Origin: Bos javanicus | Taxonomy: Eukaryota > Chordata > Mammalia > Artiodactyla > Bovidae | Reading direction: 5' to 3' | DNA: 64,000 nt | Assembly: GCF_032452875.1 (NCBI RefSeq) | Contig: NW_026893854.1 | Coordinates: forward strand, 1 to 64,000 | Shown here: positions 22,212 through 34,928 of the stretch, piece after piece | Layout of the letters: each line of letters begins with the position of its first letter | Numbering within the stretch: position 1 is the first letter of the stretch | Notes under the pieces: generated by a model | Database searches by the model: none | What the model was told of the DNA's origin: nothing | What the model saw: only the letters and a program-made list of their open reading frames with translations | Translations under genes and position numbers: made by a program

Positions 22212-23869
22212 ATGATCAGTGTATGATAGCAAACATGATCAGCGCATGATCAGTCACATGATCAGCGCCATTAAGTCACGTGATCACTACATGATAGTCA
22301 TGTGATCAGTCCATGCTCAGTCACGGTATCAGTGCATGATCAGCCACGTGATCAGTGCATGATCTGTCACATGATTAGTGTATGATCATCCACGTGATCA
22401 GTGCACGGGCAGTCATGTGATCAGTGCATGATATAGACGTGATCAGTGCATGATCAGTCACGTGATCAGTGCATGATAGCCACGTGATCAGTGCATGATC
22501 AGTCACCTGATGGGTGTATGATCATTCACGTGACCTGTACATGGTAGCTACATGATCATTGCATGATCAGCCACGTGAGTAGTGCATGATAGCCACGTGA
22601 TCAGTGCATGATCAGTCACGTGATCAGTGCATGATCAGTCATGTGACCAGTACATGGTAGCTGCGTGATCATGGCATGATCAGCCACGTGAGCAGTGCAT
22701 GATAGCCACGTGATCAGTGCATGATCAGACACGTGATCAGTGCATGATCAGTCACGTGATCAGTGCATGATCAGCCACGTGATCAGTGCATGACCAGGCA
22801 CGTGATCAGTGTATGTCAGCCAAGTGATCAGTGCATGATAGCCACGTGATCAGTGCATGATCAGTCACGTGATCAGTGCATGATCAGTTATGTGATCAGT
22901 GTATGATCAGCCACGTGATCAGTGCATGATCAGCCACATGATCAGTGCATGATCAATTACGTGATCAGTGCATGATCAGTCACGTGACCAGTACATGGTA
23001 GCTACGTGATCATTGCATGATCAGCCACGTGATCAGTGCATGATAGCCACGTGATCAGTGCATGATAGCCACGTGATCAGTGCATGATCAGTCATGTGAT
23101 ACGTGTGTGATCAGCCACGTGATCAGTGCATGATATCCACGTGATCAGTGCATGACAGCCACGTGATCAGTGCATGAGAGCCACGGATCAGTGCATGATC
23201 AGTCACGTGATACATGTGTGATCAGCCACGTGATCAGTGCATGATGAGCCACGTGATCAGTGCAGGATCAATTACGTGATCAGTGCATGATCAGTCACGT
23301 GACCAGTACATGGTTGCTACGTGATCGTTGCATGATCAGCCACGTGAGCAGAGCATGATAGCCACGTGATCAGTGCATGATCAGTCACGTGATCAGTACA
23401 TGATCAGTCACGTGAACAGTGCATGATCATTTACGTGATCTTGCATGATCAGTCACGTGACCAGTATATGGTTGCTACGTGATCATTCCATGACGAGCCA
23501 CGTGAGCAGTGCATGATAGCCACGTGATGTGTGCATGAGTTACGTGAGCAGAGTATGATCAGCCACGTGATCAGTGCATGAGTGCCACGTGATCAGTGCA
23601 TGATATGTCACGTGACAGGTGTGTGATCAGCCACGTGAACAGTGCATGTTCAGCCACGTGATCAGTGCATGATAGCCACGTGATCAGTGCATGATCAGTT
23701 ACGTGAGCAGTGTATGATCAGCCACGTGATCAGTGCATGGTCAGACACGTGAACAGTGTATGATCAGCCACGTGATCAGTGCATGATATCCAAGTGATCA
23801 GTGCATGATCATCACGTGATCAGTGTATGATCAGCCACGTGAACAGTGCATGCTCAGTCACGTGATCTG
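22212..23869 (+). repeat. Spacer 13, variant-rich 1,658-bp HOR body
   Basis: It matches spacers 7, 10 and 15 in length. It is the first spacer with CTGTCACATGATTAG instead of CTGTCACAAGATTAG. It has GCACGGGCAG and GAGAGCCACGGATC, a 2-bp loss near 23,180. Confidence 0.92.
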
Positions 23870-24112
23870 GGCCTGCTGAGCTGCGTGATTACTGTCTGCT
23901 CATCTGCTTGACAATTGCCAGCTGAGCTGCACGATTCCTGCCTGTCATCTGCTTGACAATTGCCAGCTGTGCTGCGTAATTCCTGCCTGCTCAGCTGCTT
24001 GATTATTGCCAGCTGAGCAGCATGATTCCTCACACCTGAGTTCCATGATTATTGCCTGCTGACTGTTTGATTCGTGCCTACTCAGCTCTTTGTTTATTGC
24101 CTCCAGAGGCAC
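23870..24112 (+). repeat. Island 14 (consensus island)
   Basis: This 243-bp consensus copy sits 1,901 bp after island 13. It is preceded by GATCTGGGCC. Confidence 0.94.
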
Positions 24113-25755
24113 ATGATCAGTGTATGATAGCAAACATGATCAGCGCATGATCAGTCACATGATCAGCGCCATTAAGTCACGTGATCACTACATGATAGTC
24201 ATGTGATCAGTCCATGCTCAGTCACGGTATCAGTGCATGATCAGCCACGTGATCAGTGCATGATCTGTCACAAGATTAGTGTATGATCATCCACGTGATC
24301 AGTGCACGGGCAGTCATGTGATCAGTGCATGATATAGACGTGAACAGTGCATGATCAGTCTCGTGATCAGTGCATGATAGCCACGTGATCAGTGCATGAT
24401 CAGTCACCTGATGGGTGTATGATCATTCACGTGACCTGTACATGGTAGCTACATGATCATTGCATGATCAGCCACGTGAGTAGTGCATGATAGCCACGTG
24501 ATCACTGCATGATCAGTCACGTGATCAGTGCATGATCAGTCATGTGACCAGTACATGGTAGCTGCGTGATCATGGCATGATCAGCCACGTGAGCAGTGCA
24601 TGATAGCCACGTGATCAGTGCATGATCAGACACGAGATCAGTGCATGATCAGTCACGTGATCAGTGCATGATCAGCCACGTGATCAGTGCATGATCAGGC
24701 ACGTGATCAGTGTATGTCAGCCATGATCAGTGCATGATAGCCACGTGATCAGTGCATGATCAGTCACGTGATCAGTGCATGATCAGTTATGTGATCAGTG
24801 TATGATCAGCCACGTGATCAGTGCATGATCAGCCACATGATCAGTGCATGATCAATTACGTGATCAGTGCATGATCAGTCACGTGACCAGCTACGTGATC
24901 ATTGCATGATCAGCCACGTGATCAGTGCATGATAGCCACGTGATCAGTGCATGATAGCCACGTGATCAGTGCATGATCAGTCATGATACGTGTGTGATCA
25001 GCCACGTGATCAGTGCATGATATCCACGTGATCAGTGCATGACAGCCACGTGATCAGTGCATGAGAGCCACGTGATCAGTGCATGATCAGTCACGTGATA
25101 CATGTGTGATCAGCCACGTGATCAGTGCATGATGAGCCACGTGATCAGTGCAGGATCAATTACGTGATCAGTGCATGATCAGTCACGTGACCAGTACATG
25201 GTTGCTACGTGATCGTGCATGATCAGCCACGTGAGCAGTGCATGATAGCCACGTGATCAGTGCATGATCAGTCACGTGATCAGTGCATGATCAGTCACGT
25301 GAACAGTGCATGATCATTTACGTGATCTTTGCATGATCAGTCACGTACCAGTATATGGTTGCTACGTGATCATTCCATGACAGCCACGTGAGCAGTGCAT
25401 GATAGCCACGTGATGTGTGCATGAGTTACGTGAGCAGAGTATGATCAGCCACGTGATCAGTGCATGAGTGCCACGTGATCAGTGCATGATATGTCACGTG
25501 ACAGGTGTGTGATCAGCCACGTGAACAGTGCATGTTCAGCCACGTGATCAGTGCATGATAGCCACGTGATCAGTGCATGATCAGTTACGTGAGCAGTGTA
25601 TGATCAGCCACGTGATCAGTGCATGGTCAGACACGTGAACAGTGTATGATCAGCCACGTGATCAGTGCATGATATCCAAGTGATCAGTGCATGATCATCA
25701 CGTGATCAGTGTATGATCAGCCACGTGAACAGTGCATGCTCAGTCACGTGATCTG
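24113..25755 (+). repeat. Spacer 14, 1,643-bp HOR body
   Basis: It is a regular HOR body with small losses: GTGACCAGCTACGTGATC near 24,884 lacks the GTACATGGTAG step, and CAGTCATGATACGTG near 24,978 lacks two bases. Otherwise it keeps the order of spacer 13. Confidence 0.92.
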
Positions 25756-25998
25756 GGCCTGCTGAGCTGCGTGATTACTGTCTGCTCATCTGCTTGACAA
25801 TTGCCAGCTGAGCTGCACGATTCCTGCCTGTCATCTGCTTGACAATTGCCAGCTGTGCTGCGTAATTCCTGCCTGCTCAGCTGCTTGATTATTGCCAGCT
25901 GAGCAGCATGATTCCTCACACCTGAGTTCCATGATTATTGCCTGCTGACTGTTTGATTCGTGCCTACTCAGCTCTTTGTTTATTGCCTCCAGAGGCAC
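25756..25998 (+). repeat. Island 15 (consensus island)
   Basis: This 243-bp consensus copy lies 1,886 bp after island 14. Confidence 0.94.
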
Positions 25999-27654
25999 AT
26001 GATCAGTGTATGATAGCAAACATGATCAGCGCATGATCAGTCACATGATCAGCGCCATTAAGTCACGTGATCACTACATGATAGTCATGTGATCAGTCCA
26101 TGCTCAGTCACGGTATCAGTGCATGATCAGCCACGTGATCAGTGCATGATCTGTCACAAGATTAGTGTATGATCATCCACGTGATCAGTGCATGGCAGTC
26201 ATGTGATCAGTGCATGATATAGACGTGATCAGTGCATGATCAGTCTCGTGATCAGTGCATGAGCCACGTGATCAGTGCATGATCAGTCACCTGATGGGTG
26301 TATGATCATTCACGTGACCTGTACATGGTAGCTACATGATCATTGCATGATCAGCCACGTGAGTAGTGCATGATAGCCACGTGATCAGTGCATGATCAGT
26401 CACGTGATCAGTGCATGATCAGTCATGTGACCAGTACATGGTAGCTGCGTGATCATGGCATGATCAGCCACGTGAGCAGTGCATGATAGCCACGTGATCA
26501 GTGCATGATCAGACACGAGATCAGTGCATGATCAGTCACGTGATCAGTGCATGATCAGCCACGTGATCAGTGCATGATCAGGCACGTGATCAGTGTATGT
26601 CCAGCCAAGTGATCAGTGCATGATAGCCACGTGATCAGTGCATGATCAGTCACGTGATCAGTGCATGATCAGTTATGTGATCAGTGCATGATCAGCCACG
26701 TGATCAGTGCATGATCAGCCACATGATCAGTGCATGATCAATTACGTGATCAGTGCATGATCAGTCACGTGACCAGTACATGGTAGCTACGTGATCATTG
26801 CATGATCAGCCACGTGATCAGTGCATGATAGCCACGTGATCAGTGCATGATAGCCACGTGATCAGTGCATGATCAGTCATGTGATACGGTGTGATCAGCC
26901 ACATGATCAGTGCATGATATCCACGTGATCAGTGCATGACAGCCACGTGATCAGTGCATGAGAGCCACGTGATCAGTGCATGATCAGTCACGTGATACAT
27001 GTGTGATCAGCCACGTGATCAGTGCATGATGAGCCACGTGATCAGTGCATGATCAATTACGTGATCAGTGCATGATCAGTCACGTGACCAGTACATGGTT
27101 GCTACGTGATCGTTGCATGATCAGCCACGTGAGCAGAGCATGATAGCCACGTGATCAGTGCATGATCAGTCACGTGATCAGTACATGATCAGTCACGTGA
27201 ACAGTGCATGATCATTTACGTGATCTTTGCATGATCAGTCACGTGACCAGTATATGGTTGCTACGTGATCATTCCATGACAGCCACGTGAGCAGTGCATG
27301 ATAGCCACGTGATGTGTGCATGAGTTACGTGAGCAGAGTATGATCAGCCACGTGATCAGTGCATGAGTGCCACGTGATCAGTGCATGATATGTCACGTGA
27401 CAGGTGTGTGATCAGCCACGTGAACAGTGCATGTTCAGCCACGTGATCAGTGCATGATAGCCACGTGATCAGTGCATGATCAGTTACGTGAGCAGTGTAT
27501 GATCAGCCACGTGATCAGTGCATGGTCAGACACGTGAACAGTGTATGATCAGCCACGTGATCAGTGCATGATATCCAAGTGATCAGTGCATGATCATCAC
27601 GTGATCAGTGTATGATCAGCCACGTGAACAGTGCATGCTCAGTCACGTGATCTG
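25999..27654 (+). repeat. Spacer 15, 1,656-bp HOR body
   Basis: It is a regular HOR body with GCATGGCAGTC (one G shorter than usual) near 26,190, CATGAGCCACGTG near 26,258 and GATACGGTGTGATC near 26,882. Confidence 0.92.
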
Positions 27655-27897
27655 GGCCTGCTGAGCTGCGTGATTACTGTCTGCTCATCTGCTTGACAAT
27701 TGCCAGCTGAGCTGCACGATTCCTGCCTGTCATCTGCTTGACAATTGCCAGCTGTGCTGCGTAATTCCTGCCTGCTCAGCTGCTTGATTATTGCCAGCTG
27801 AGCAGCATGATTCCTCACACCTGAGTTCCATGATTATTGCCTGCTGACTGTTTGATTCGTGCCTACTCAGCTCTTTGTTTATTGCCTCCAGAGGCAC
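27655..27897 (+). repeat. Island 16 (consensus island)
   Basis: This 243-bp consensus copy is the last before the first long, island-skipping spacer. Confidence 0.94.
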
Positions 27898-30800
27898 ATG
27901 ATCAGTGTATGATAGCAAACATGATCAGCGCATGATCAGTCACATGATCAGCGCCATTAAGTCACGTGATCACTACATGATAGTCATGTGATCAGTCCAT
28001 GCTCAGTCACGGTATCAGTGCATGATCAGCCACGTGATCAGTGCATGATCTGTCACATGATTAGTGTATGATCATCCACGTGATCAGTGCATGGGCAGTC
28101 ATGTGATCAGTGCATGATATAGACGTGATCAGTGCATGATCAGTCTCGTGATCAGTGCATGATAGCCACGTGATCAGTGCATGATCAGCCACGTGATCAG
28201 TGCATGATCAGTCACGTGATCAGTGCATGTCAGCCACATGATCAGTGCATGATCAGCCACGTGATCAGTGCATGATAGCCACGTGATCAGTGCATGATCA
28301 GTCACGTGATCAGTGCATGATCAGTCACGTGATCAGTGCATGATCAGCCACGTGATCAGTGCATGATCAGGCACGTGATCAGTGCATGATCAGCCACGTG
28401 ATCAGTGCATGATAGCCACGTGATCAGTGCATGATCAGTCACGTGATCAGTGCATGATCAGTCACGTGATCAGTGCATGATCAGCCACGTGATCAGTGCA
28501 TGATCAGCCACGTGATCAGTGCATGATCAATTACGTGATCAGTGCATGATCAGTCACGTGACAGTACATGTAGCTACGTGATCATTGCATGATCAGCCAC
28601 GTGATCAGTGCATGATAGCCACGTGATCAGTGCATGATCAGCCACGTGATCAGTGCATGATCAGTCACGTGATCAGTGTGATCAGCCACGTGATCAGTGC
28701 ATGATAGCCACGTGATCAGTGCATGATCAGCCACGTGATCAGTGCATGATCAGCCACGTGATCAGTGCATGAGAGCCACGTGATCAGTGCATGATCAGTC
28801 ACGTGATCATGTGTGATCAGCCACGTGATCAGTGCATGATGAGCCACGTGATCAGTGCATGATCAATTACGTGATCAGTGCATGATCAGTCACGTGACCA
28901 GTACATGGTTGCTACGTGATCGTTGCATGATCAGCCACGTGAGCAGTGCATGATAGCCACGTGATCAGTGCATGATCAGTCACGTGATCAGTGCATGATC
29001 AGTCACGTGAACAGTGCATGATCATTTACGTGATCAGTGCATGATCAGTCACGTGACAGTATATGGTTGCTACGTGATCATTCCATGACAGCCACGTGAT
29101 CAGTGCATGATAGCCACGTGATGTGTGATGAGTTACGTGAGCAGTGTATGATCAGCCACGTGATCAGTGCATGAGTGCCACGTGATCAGTGCATGATATG
29201 TCACGTGACAGTGTGTGATCAGCCACGTGATCAGTGCATGTTCAGCCACGTGATCAGTGCATGATAGCCACGTGATCAGTGCATGATCAGTTACGTGATC
29301 AGTGTATGATCAGCCACGTGATCAGTGCATGATCAGACACGTGATCAGTGCATGATCAGCCACGTGATCAGTGCATGATAGCCACGTGATCAGTGCATGA
29401 TCATCACGTGATCAGTGCATGATCAGCCACGTGATCAGTGCATGGCAGTCATGTGATCAGTGCATGATATAGACGTGATCAGTGCATGATCAGTCACGTG
29501 ATCAGTGCATGATAGCCACGTGATCAGTGCATGATCAGTCACCTGATGGGTGTATGATCATTCACGTGACCTGTACATGAGCAGATCATTGCATGATCAG
29601 CCACGTGAGTAGTGCATGATAGCCACGTGATCAGTGCATGATCAGTCACGTGATCAGTGCATGATCAGTCATGATCAGTACATGGTAGCTGCGTGATCAT
29701 GCATGATCAGCCACGTGATCAGTGCATGATAGCCACGTGATCAGTGCATGATCAGTCACGTGATCAGTGCATGATCAGTCACGTGATCAGTGCATGATCA
29801 GCCACGTGATCAGTGCATGATCAGGCACGTGATCAGTGCATGATCAGCCACGTGATCAGTGCATGATAGCCACGTGATCAGTGCATGATCAGTCACGTGA
29901 TCAGTGCATGATCAGTCACGTGATCAGTGCATGATCAGCCACGTGATCAGTGCATGATCAGCCACGTGATCAGTGCATGATCAATTACGTGATCAGTGCA
30001 TGATCAGTCACGTGATCAGTGCATGGTAGCCACGTGATCAGTGCATGATCAGCCACGTGATCAGTGCATGATAGCCACGTGATCAGTGCATGATAGCCAC
30101 GTGATCAGTGCATGATCAGTCATGTGATACGTGTGTGATCAGCCACGTGATCAGTGCATGATATCCACGTGATCAGTGCATGACAGCCACGTGATCAGTG
30201 CATGAGAGCCACGTGATCAGTGCATGATCAGTCACGTGATACATGTGTGATCAGCCACGTGATCAGTGCATGATGAGCCACGTGATCAGTGCAGGATCAA
30301 TTACGTGATCAGTGCATGATCAGTCACGTGACCAGTACATGGTTGCTACGTGATCGTTGCATGATCAGCCACGTGAGCAGAGCATGATAGCCACGTGATC
30401 AGTGCATGATCAGTCACGTGATCAGTACATGATCAGTCACGTGAACAGTGCATGATCATTTACGTGATCTTTGCATGATCAGTCACGTGACCAGTATATG
30501 GTTGCACGTGATCATTCCATGACGAGCCACGTGAGCAGTGCATGATAGCCACGTGATGTGTGCATGAGTTACGTGAGCAGAGTATGATCAGCCACGTGAT
30601 CAGTGCATGAGTGCCACGTGATCAGTGCATGATATGTCACGTGACAGGTGTGTGATCAGCCACGTGAACAGTGCATGTTCAGCCACGTGATCAGTGCATG
30701 ATAGCCACGTGATCAGTGCATGATCAGTTACGTGAGCAGTGTATGATCAGCCACGTGATCAGTGCATGGTCAGACACGTGAACAGTGTATGATCAGCCAC

Positions 30801-30898
30801 GTGATCAGTGCATGATATCCAAGTGATCAGTGCATGATCATCACGTGATCAGTGTATGATCAGCCACGTGAACAGTGCATGCTCAGTCACGTGATCTG
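27898..30898 (+). repeat. Spacer 16, long 3,001-bp body with one island missing
   Basis: It holds two HOR programmes in series. The first (to ~29,440) is canonical-rich. At 29,399-29,450 the pre-island marker ATCATCACGTG is followed within about two monomers by the post-island marker GGCAGTCATGTG, with no island between. A second programme follows, ATATAGACG recurring 1,350 bp after its first copy at 28,117. It has the same length as spacer 19 to 1 bp. Confidence 0.9.
29399..29475 (+). repeat. Island-loss junction in spacer 16
   Basis: ATCATCACGTG, normally ~80-90 bp upstream of an island, is joined through canonical monomers to GGCAGTCATGTG, normally ~200 bp downstream. About 546 bp, including the island, is missing compared with a 1,896-bp HOR. 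The same class occurs in spacers 19 and 20. Confidence 0.85.
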
Positions 30899-31141
30899 GG
30901 CCTGCTGAGCTGCGTGATTACTGTCTGCTCATCTGCTTGACAATTGCCAGCTGAGCTGCACGATTCCTGCCTGTCATCTGCTTGACAATTGCCAGCTGTG
31001 CTGCGTAATTCCTGCCTGCTCAGCTGCTTGATTATTGCCAGCTGAGCAGCATGATTCCTCACACCTGAGTTCCATGATTATTGCCTGCTGACTGTTTGAT
31101 TCGTGCCTACTCAGCTCTTTGTTTATTGCCTCCAGAGGCAC
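30899..31141 (+). repeat. Island 17 (consensus island)
   Basis: This 243-bp consensus copy lies 3,244 bp after island 16. Confidence 0.94.
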
Positions 31142-32794
31142 ATGATCAGTGTATGATAGCAAACATGATCAGCGCATGATCAGTCACATGATCAGCGCCA
31201 TTAAGTCACGTGATCACTACATGATAGTCATGTGATCAGTCCATGCTCAGTCACGGTATCAGTGCATGATCAGCCACGTGATCAGTGCATGATCTGTCAC
31301 ATGATTAGTGTATGATCATCCACGTGATCAGTGCACGGGCAGTCATGTGATCAGTGCATGATATAGACGTGATCAGTGCATGATCAGTCTCGTGATCAGT
31401 GCATGATAGCCACGTGATCAGTGCATGATCAGTCACCTGATGGGTGTATGATCATTCACGTGACCTGTACATGGTAGCTACATGATCATTGCATGATCAG
31501 CCACGTGAGTAGTGCATGATAGCCACGTGATCACTGCATGATCAGTCACGTGATCAGTGCATGATCAGTCATGTGACCAGTACATGGTAGCTGCGTGATC
31601 ATGCATGATCAGCCACGTGAGCAGTGCATGATAGCCACGTGATCAGTGCATGATCAGACACGTGATCAGTGCATGATCAGTCACGTGATCAGTGCATGAT
31701 CAGCCACGTGATCAGTGCATGACCAGGCACGTGATCAGTGTATGTCAGCCACGTGATCAGTGCATGATAGCCACGTGATCAGTGCATGATCAGTCACGTG
31801 ATCAGTGCATGATCAGTTATGTGATCAGTGCATGATCAGCCACGTGATCAGTGCATGATCAGCCACATGATCAGTGCATGATCAATTACGTGATCAGTGC
31901 ATGATCAGTCACGTGACCAGTACATGGTAGCTACGTGATCATTGCATGATCAGCCACGTGATCAGTGCATGATAGCCACGTGATCAGTGCATGATAGCCA
32001 CGTGATCAGTGCATGATCAGTCATGTGATACGTGTGATCAGCCACGTGATCAGTGCATGATATCCACGTGATCAGTGCATGACAGCCACGTGATCAGTGC
32101 ATGAGAGCCACGTGATCAGTGCATGATCAGTCACGTGATACATGTGTGATCAGCCACGTGATCAGTGCATGATGAGCCACGTGATCAGTGCAGGATCAAT
32201 TACGTGATCAGTGCATGATCAGTCACGTGACCAGTACATGGTTGCTACGTGATCGTGCATGATCAGCCACGTGAGCAGTGCATGATAGCCACGTGATCAG
32301 TGCATGATCAGTCACGTGATCAGTACATGATCAGTCACGTGAACAGTGCATGATCATTTACGTGATCTTTGCATGATCAGTCACGTGACCAGTATATGGT
32401 TGCTACGTGATCATTCCATGACGAGCCACGTGAGCAGTGCATGATAGCCACGTGATGTGTGCAGTTACGTGAGCAGAGTATGATCAGCCACGTGATCAGT
32501 GCATGAGTGCCACGTGATCAGTGCATGATATGTCACGTGACAGGTGTGTGATCAGCCACGTGAACAGTGCATGTTCAGCCACGTGATCAGTGCATGATAG
32601 CCACGTGATCAGTGCATGATCAGTTACGTGAGCAGTGTATGATCAGCCACGTGATCAGTGCATGGTCAGACACGTGAACAGTGTATGATCAGCCACGTGA
32701 TCAGTGCATGATATCCAAGTGATCAGTGCATGATCATCACGTGATCAGTGTATGATCAGCCACGTGAACAGTGCATGCTCAGTCACGTGATCTG
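31142..32794 (+). repeat. Spacer 17, 1,653-bp HOR body
   Basis: It is a regular HOR body with CTGTCACATGATTAG and GCACGGGCAG, the rightmost spacer to keep the CpG form of that step. GTGTGCAGTTACGTG near 32,457 lacks the ATGA of GTGTGCATGAGTTACG. Confidence 0.92.
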
Positions 32795-33037
32795 GGCCTG
32801 CTGAGCTGCGTGATTACTGTCTGCTCATCTGCTTGACAATTGCCAGCTGAGCTGCACGATTCCTGCCTGTCATCTGCTTGACAATTGCCAGCTGTGCTGC
32901 GTAATTCCTGCCTGCTCAGCTGCTTGATTATTGCCAGCTGAGCAGCATGATTCCTCACAGCTGAGTTCCATGATTATTGCCTGCTGACTGTTTGATTCGT
33001 GCCTACTCAGCTCTTTGTTTATTGCCTCCAGAGGCAC
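32795..33037 (+). repeat. Island 18 (diverged-monomer block)
   Basis: This 243-bp copy has the CACAGCTGAG variant shared with islands 9, 12 and 22. Confidence 0.94.
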
Positions 33038-34685
33038 ATGATCAGTGTATGATAGCAAACATGATCAGCGCATGATCAGTCACATGATCAGCGCCATTAA
33101 GTCACGTGATCACTACATGATAGTCATGTGATCAGTCCATGCTCAGTCACGGTATCAGTGCATGATCAGCCACGTGATCAGTGCATGATCTGTCACAAGA
33201 TTAGTGTATGATCATCCACGTGATCAGTGCATGGGCAGTCATGTGATCAGTGCATGATATAGACGTGATCAGTGCATGATCAGTCACGTGATCAGTGCAT
33301 GATAGCCACGTGATCAGTGCATGATCAGTCACCTGATGGGTGTATGATCATTCACGTGACCTGTACATGGTAGCATGATCATTGCATGATCAGCCACGTG
33401 AGTAGTGCATGATAGCCACGTGATCACTGCATGATCAGTCACGTGATCAGTGCATGATCAGTCATGTGACCAGTACATGGTAGCTGCGTGATCATGCATG
33501 ATCAGCCACGTGAGCAGTGCATGATAGCCACGTGATCAGTGCATGATCAGACACGATCAGTGCATGATCAGTCACGTGATCAGTGCATGATCAGCCACGT
33601 GATCAGTGCATGATCAGGCACGTGATCAGTGTATGTCAGCCACGTGATCAGTGCATGATAGCCACGTGATCAGTGCATGATCAGTCACGTGATCAGTGCA
33701 TGATCAGTCACGTGATCAGTGTATGATCAGCCACGTGATCAGTGCATGATCAGCCACATGATCAGTGCATGATCAATTACGTGATCAGTGCATGATCAGT
33801 CACGTGACCAGTACATGGTAGCTACGTGATCATTGCATGATCAGCCACGTGATCAGTGCATGATAGCCACGTGATCAGTGCATGATAGCCACGTGATCAG
33901 TGCATGATCAGTCATGATACGTGTGTGATCAGCCACGTGATCAGTGCATGATATCCACGTGATCAGTGCATGACAGCCACGTGATCAGTGCATGAGAGCC
34001 ACGGATCAGTGCATGATCAGTCACGTGATAGTGTGATCAGCCACGTGATCAGTGCATGATGAGCCACGTGATCAGTGCAGGATCAATTACGTGATCAGTG
34101 CATGATCAGTCACGTGACCAGTACATGGTTGCTACGTGATCGTTGCATGATCAGCCACGTGAGCAGAGCATGATAGCCACGTGATCAGTGCATGATCAGT
34201 CACGTGATCAGTACATGATCAGTCACGTGAACAGTGCATGATCATTTACGTGATCAGTGCATGATCAGTCACGTGACCAGTATATGGTAGCTACGTGATC
34301 ATTCCATGACGAGCCACGTGAGCAGTGCATGATAGCCACGTGATGTGTGCATGAGTTACGTGAGCAGAGTATGATCAGCCACGTGATCAGTGCATGAGTG
34401 CCACGTGATCAGTGCATGATATGTCACGTGACAGGTGTGTGATCAGCCACGTGAACAGTGCATGTTCAGCCACGTGATCAGTGCATGATAGCCACGTGAT
34501 CAGTGCATGATCAGTTACGTGAGCAGTGTATGATCAGCCACGTGATCAGTGCATGGTCAGACACGTGAACAGTGTATGATCAGCCACGTGATCAGTGCAT
34601 GATATCCAAGTGATCAGTGCATGATCATCACGTGATCAGTGTATGATCAGCCACGTGAACAGTGCATGCTCAGTCACGTGATCTG
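33038..34685 (+). repeat. Spacer 18, 1,648-bp HOR body
   Basis: It is a regular HOR body with GCATGGGCAG, GGTAGCATGATCATTG near 33,369 (shortened), GAGAGCCACGGATC near 33,995 and GATAGTGTGATC near 34,027. Confidence 0.92.
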
Positions 34686-34928
34686 GGCCTGCTGAGCTGC
34701 GTGATTACTGTCTGCTCATCTGCTTGACAATTGCCAGCTGAGCTGCACGATTCCTGCCTGTCATCTGCTTGACAATTGCCAGCTGTGCTGCGTAATTCCT
34801 GCCTGCTCAGCTGCTTGATTATTGCCAGCTGAGCAGCATGATTCCTCACACCTGAGTTCCATGATTATTGCCTGCTGACTGTTTGATTCGTGCCTACTCA
34901 GCTCTTTGTTTATTGCCTCCAGAGGCAC
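34686..34928 (+). repeat. Island 19 (consensus island)
   Basis: This 243-bp consensus copy precedes the second long spacer of the same 3.0-kb class. Confidence 0.94.

Larger units (their letters stand above)
27655..34685 (+). repeat. 7-kb unit: one long and two normal HORs
   Basis: Island spacings of 3,244, 1,896 and 1,891 bp add to 7,031 bp. The next unit, from 34,686, starts the same way with 3,245 bp and then diverges (2,507 bp). This suggests a second super-repeat arrangement, only partly duplicated. Confidence 0.65.
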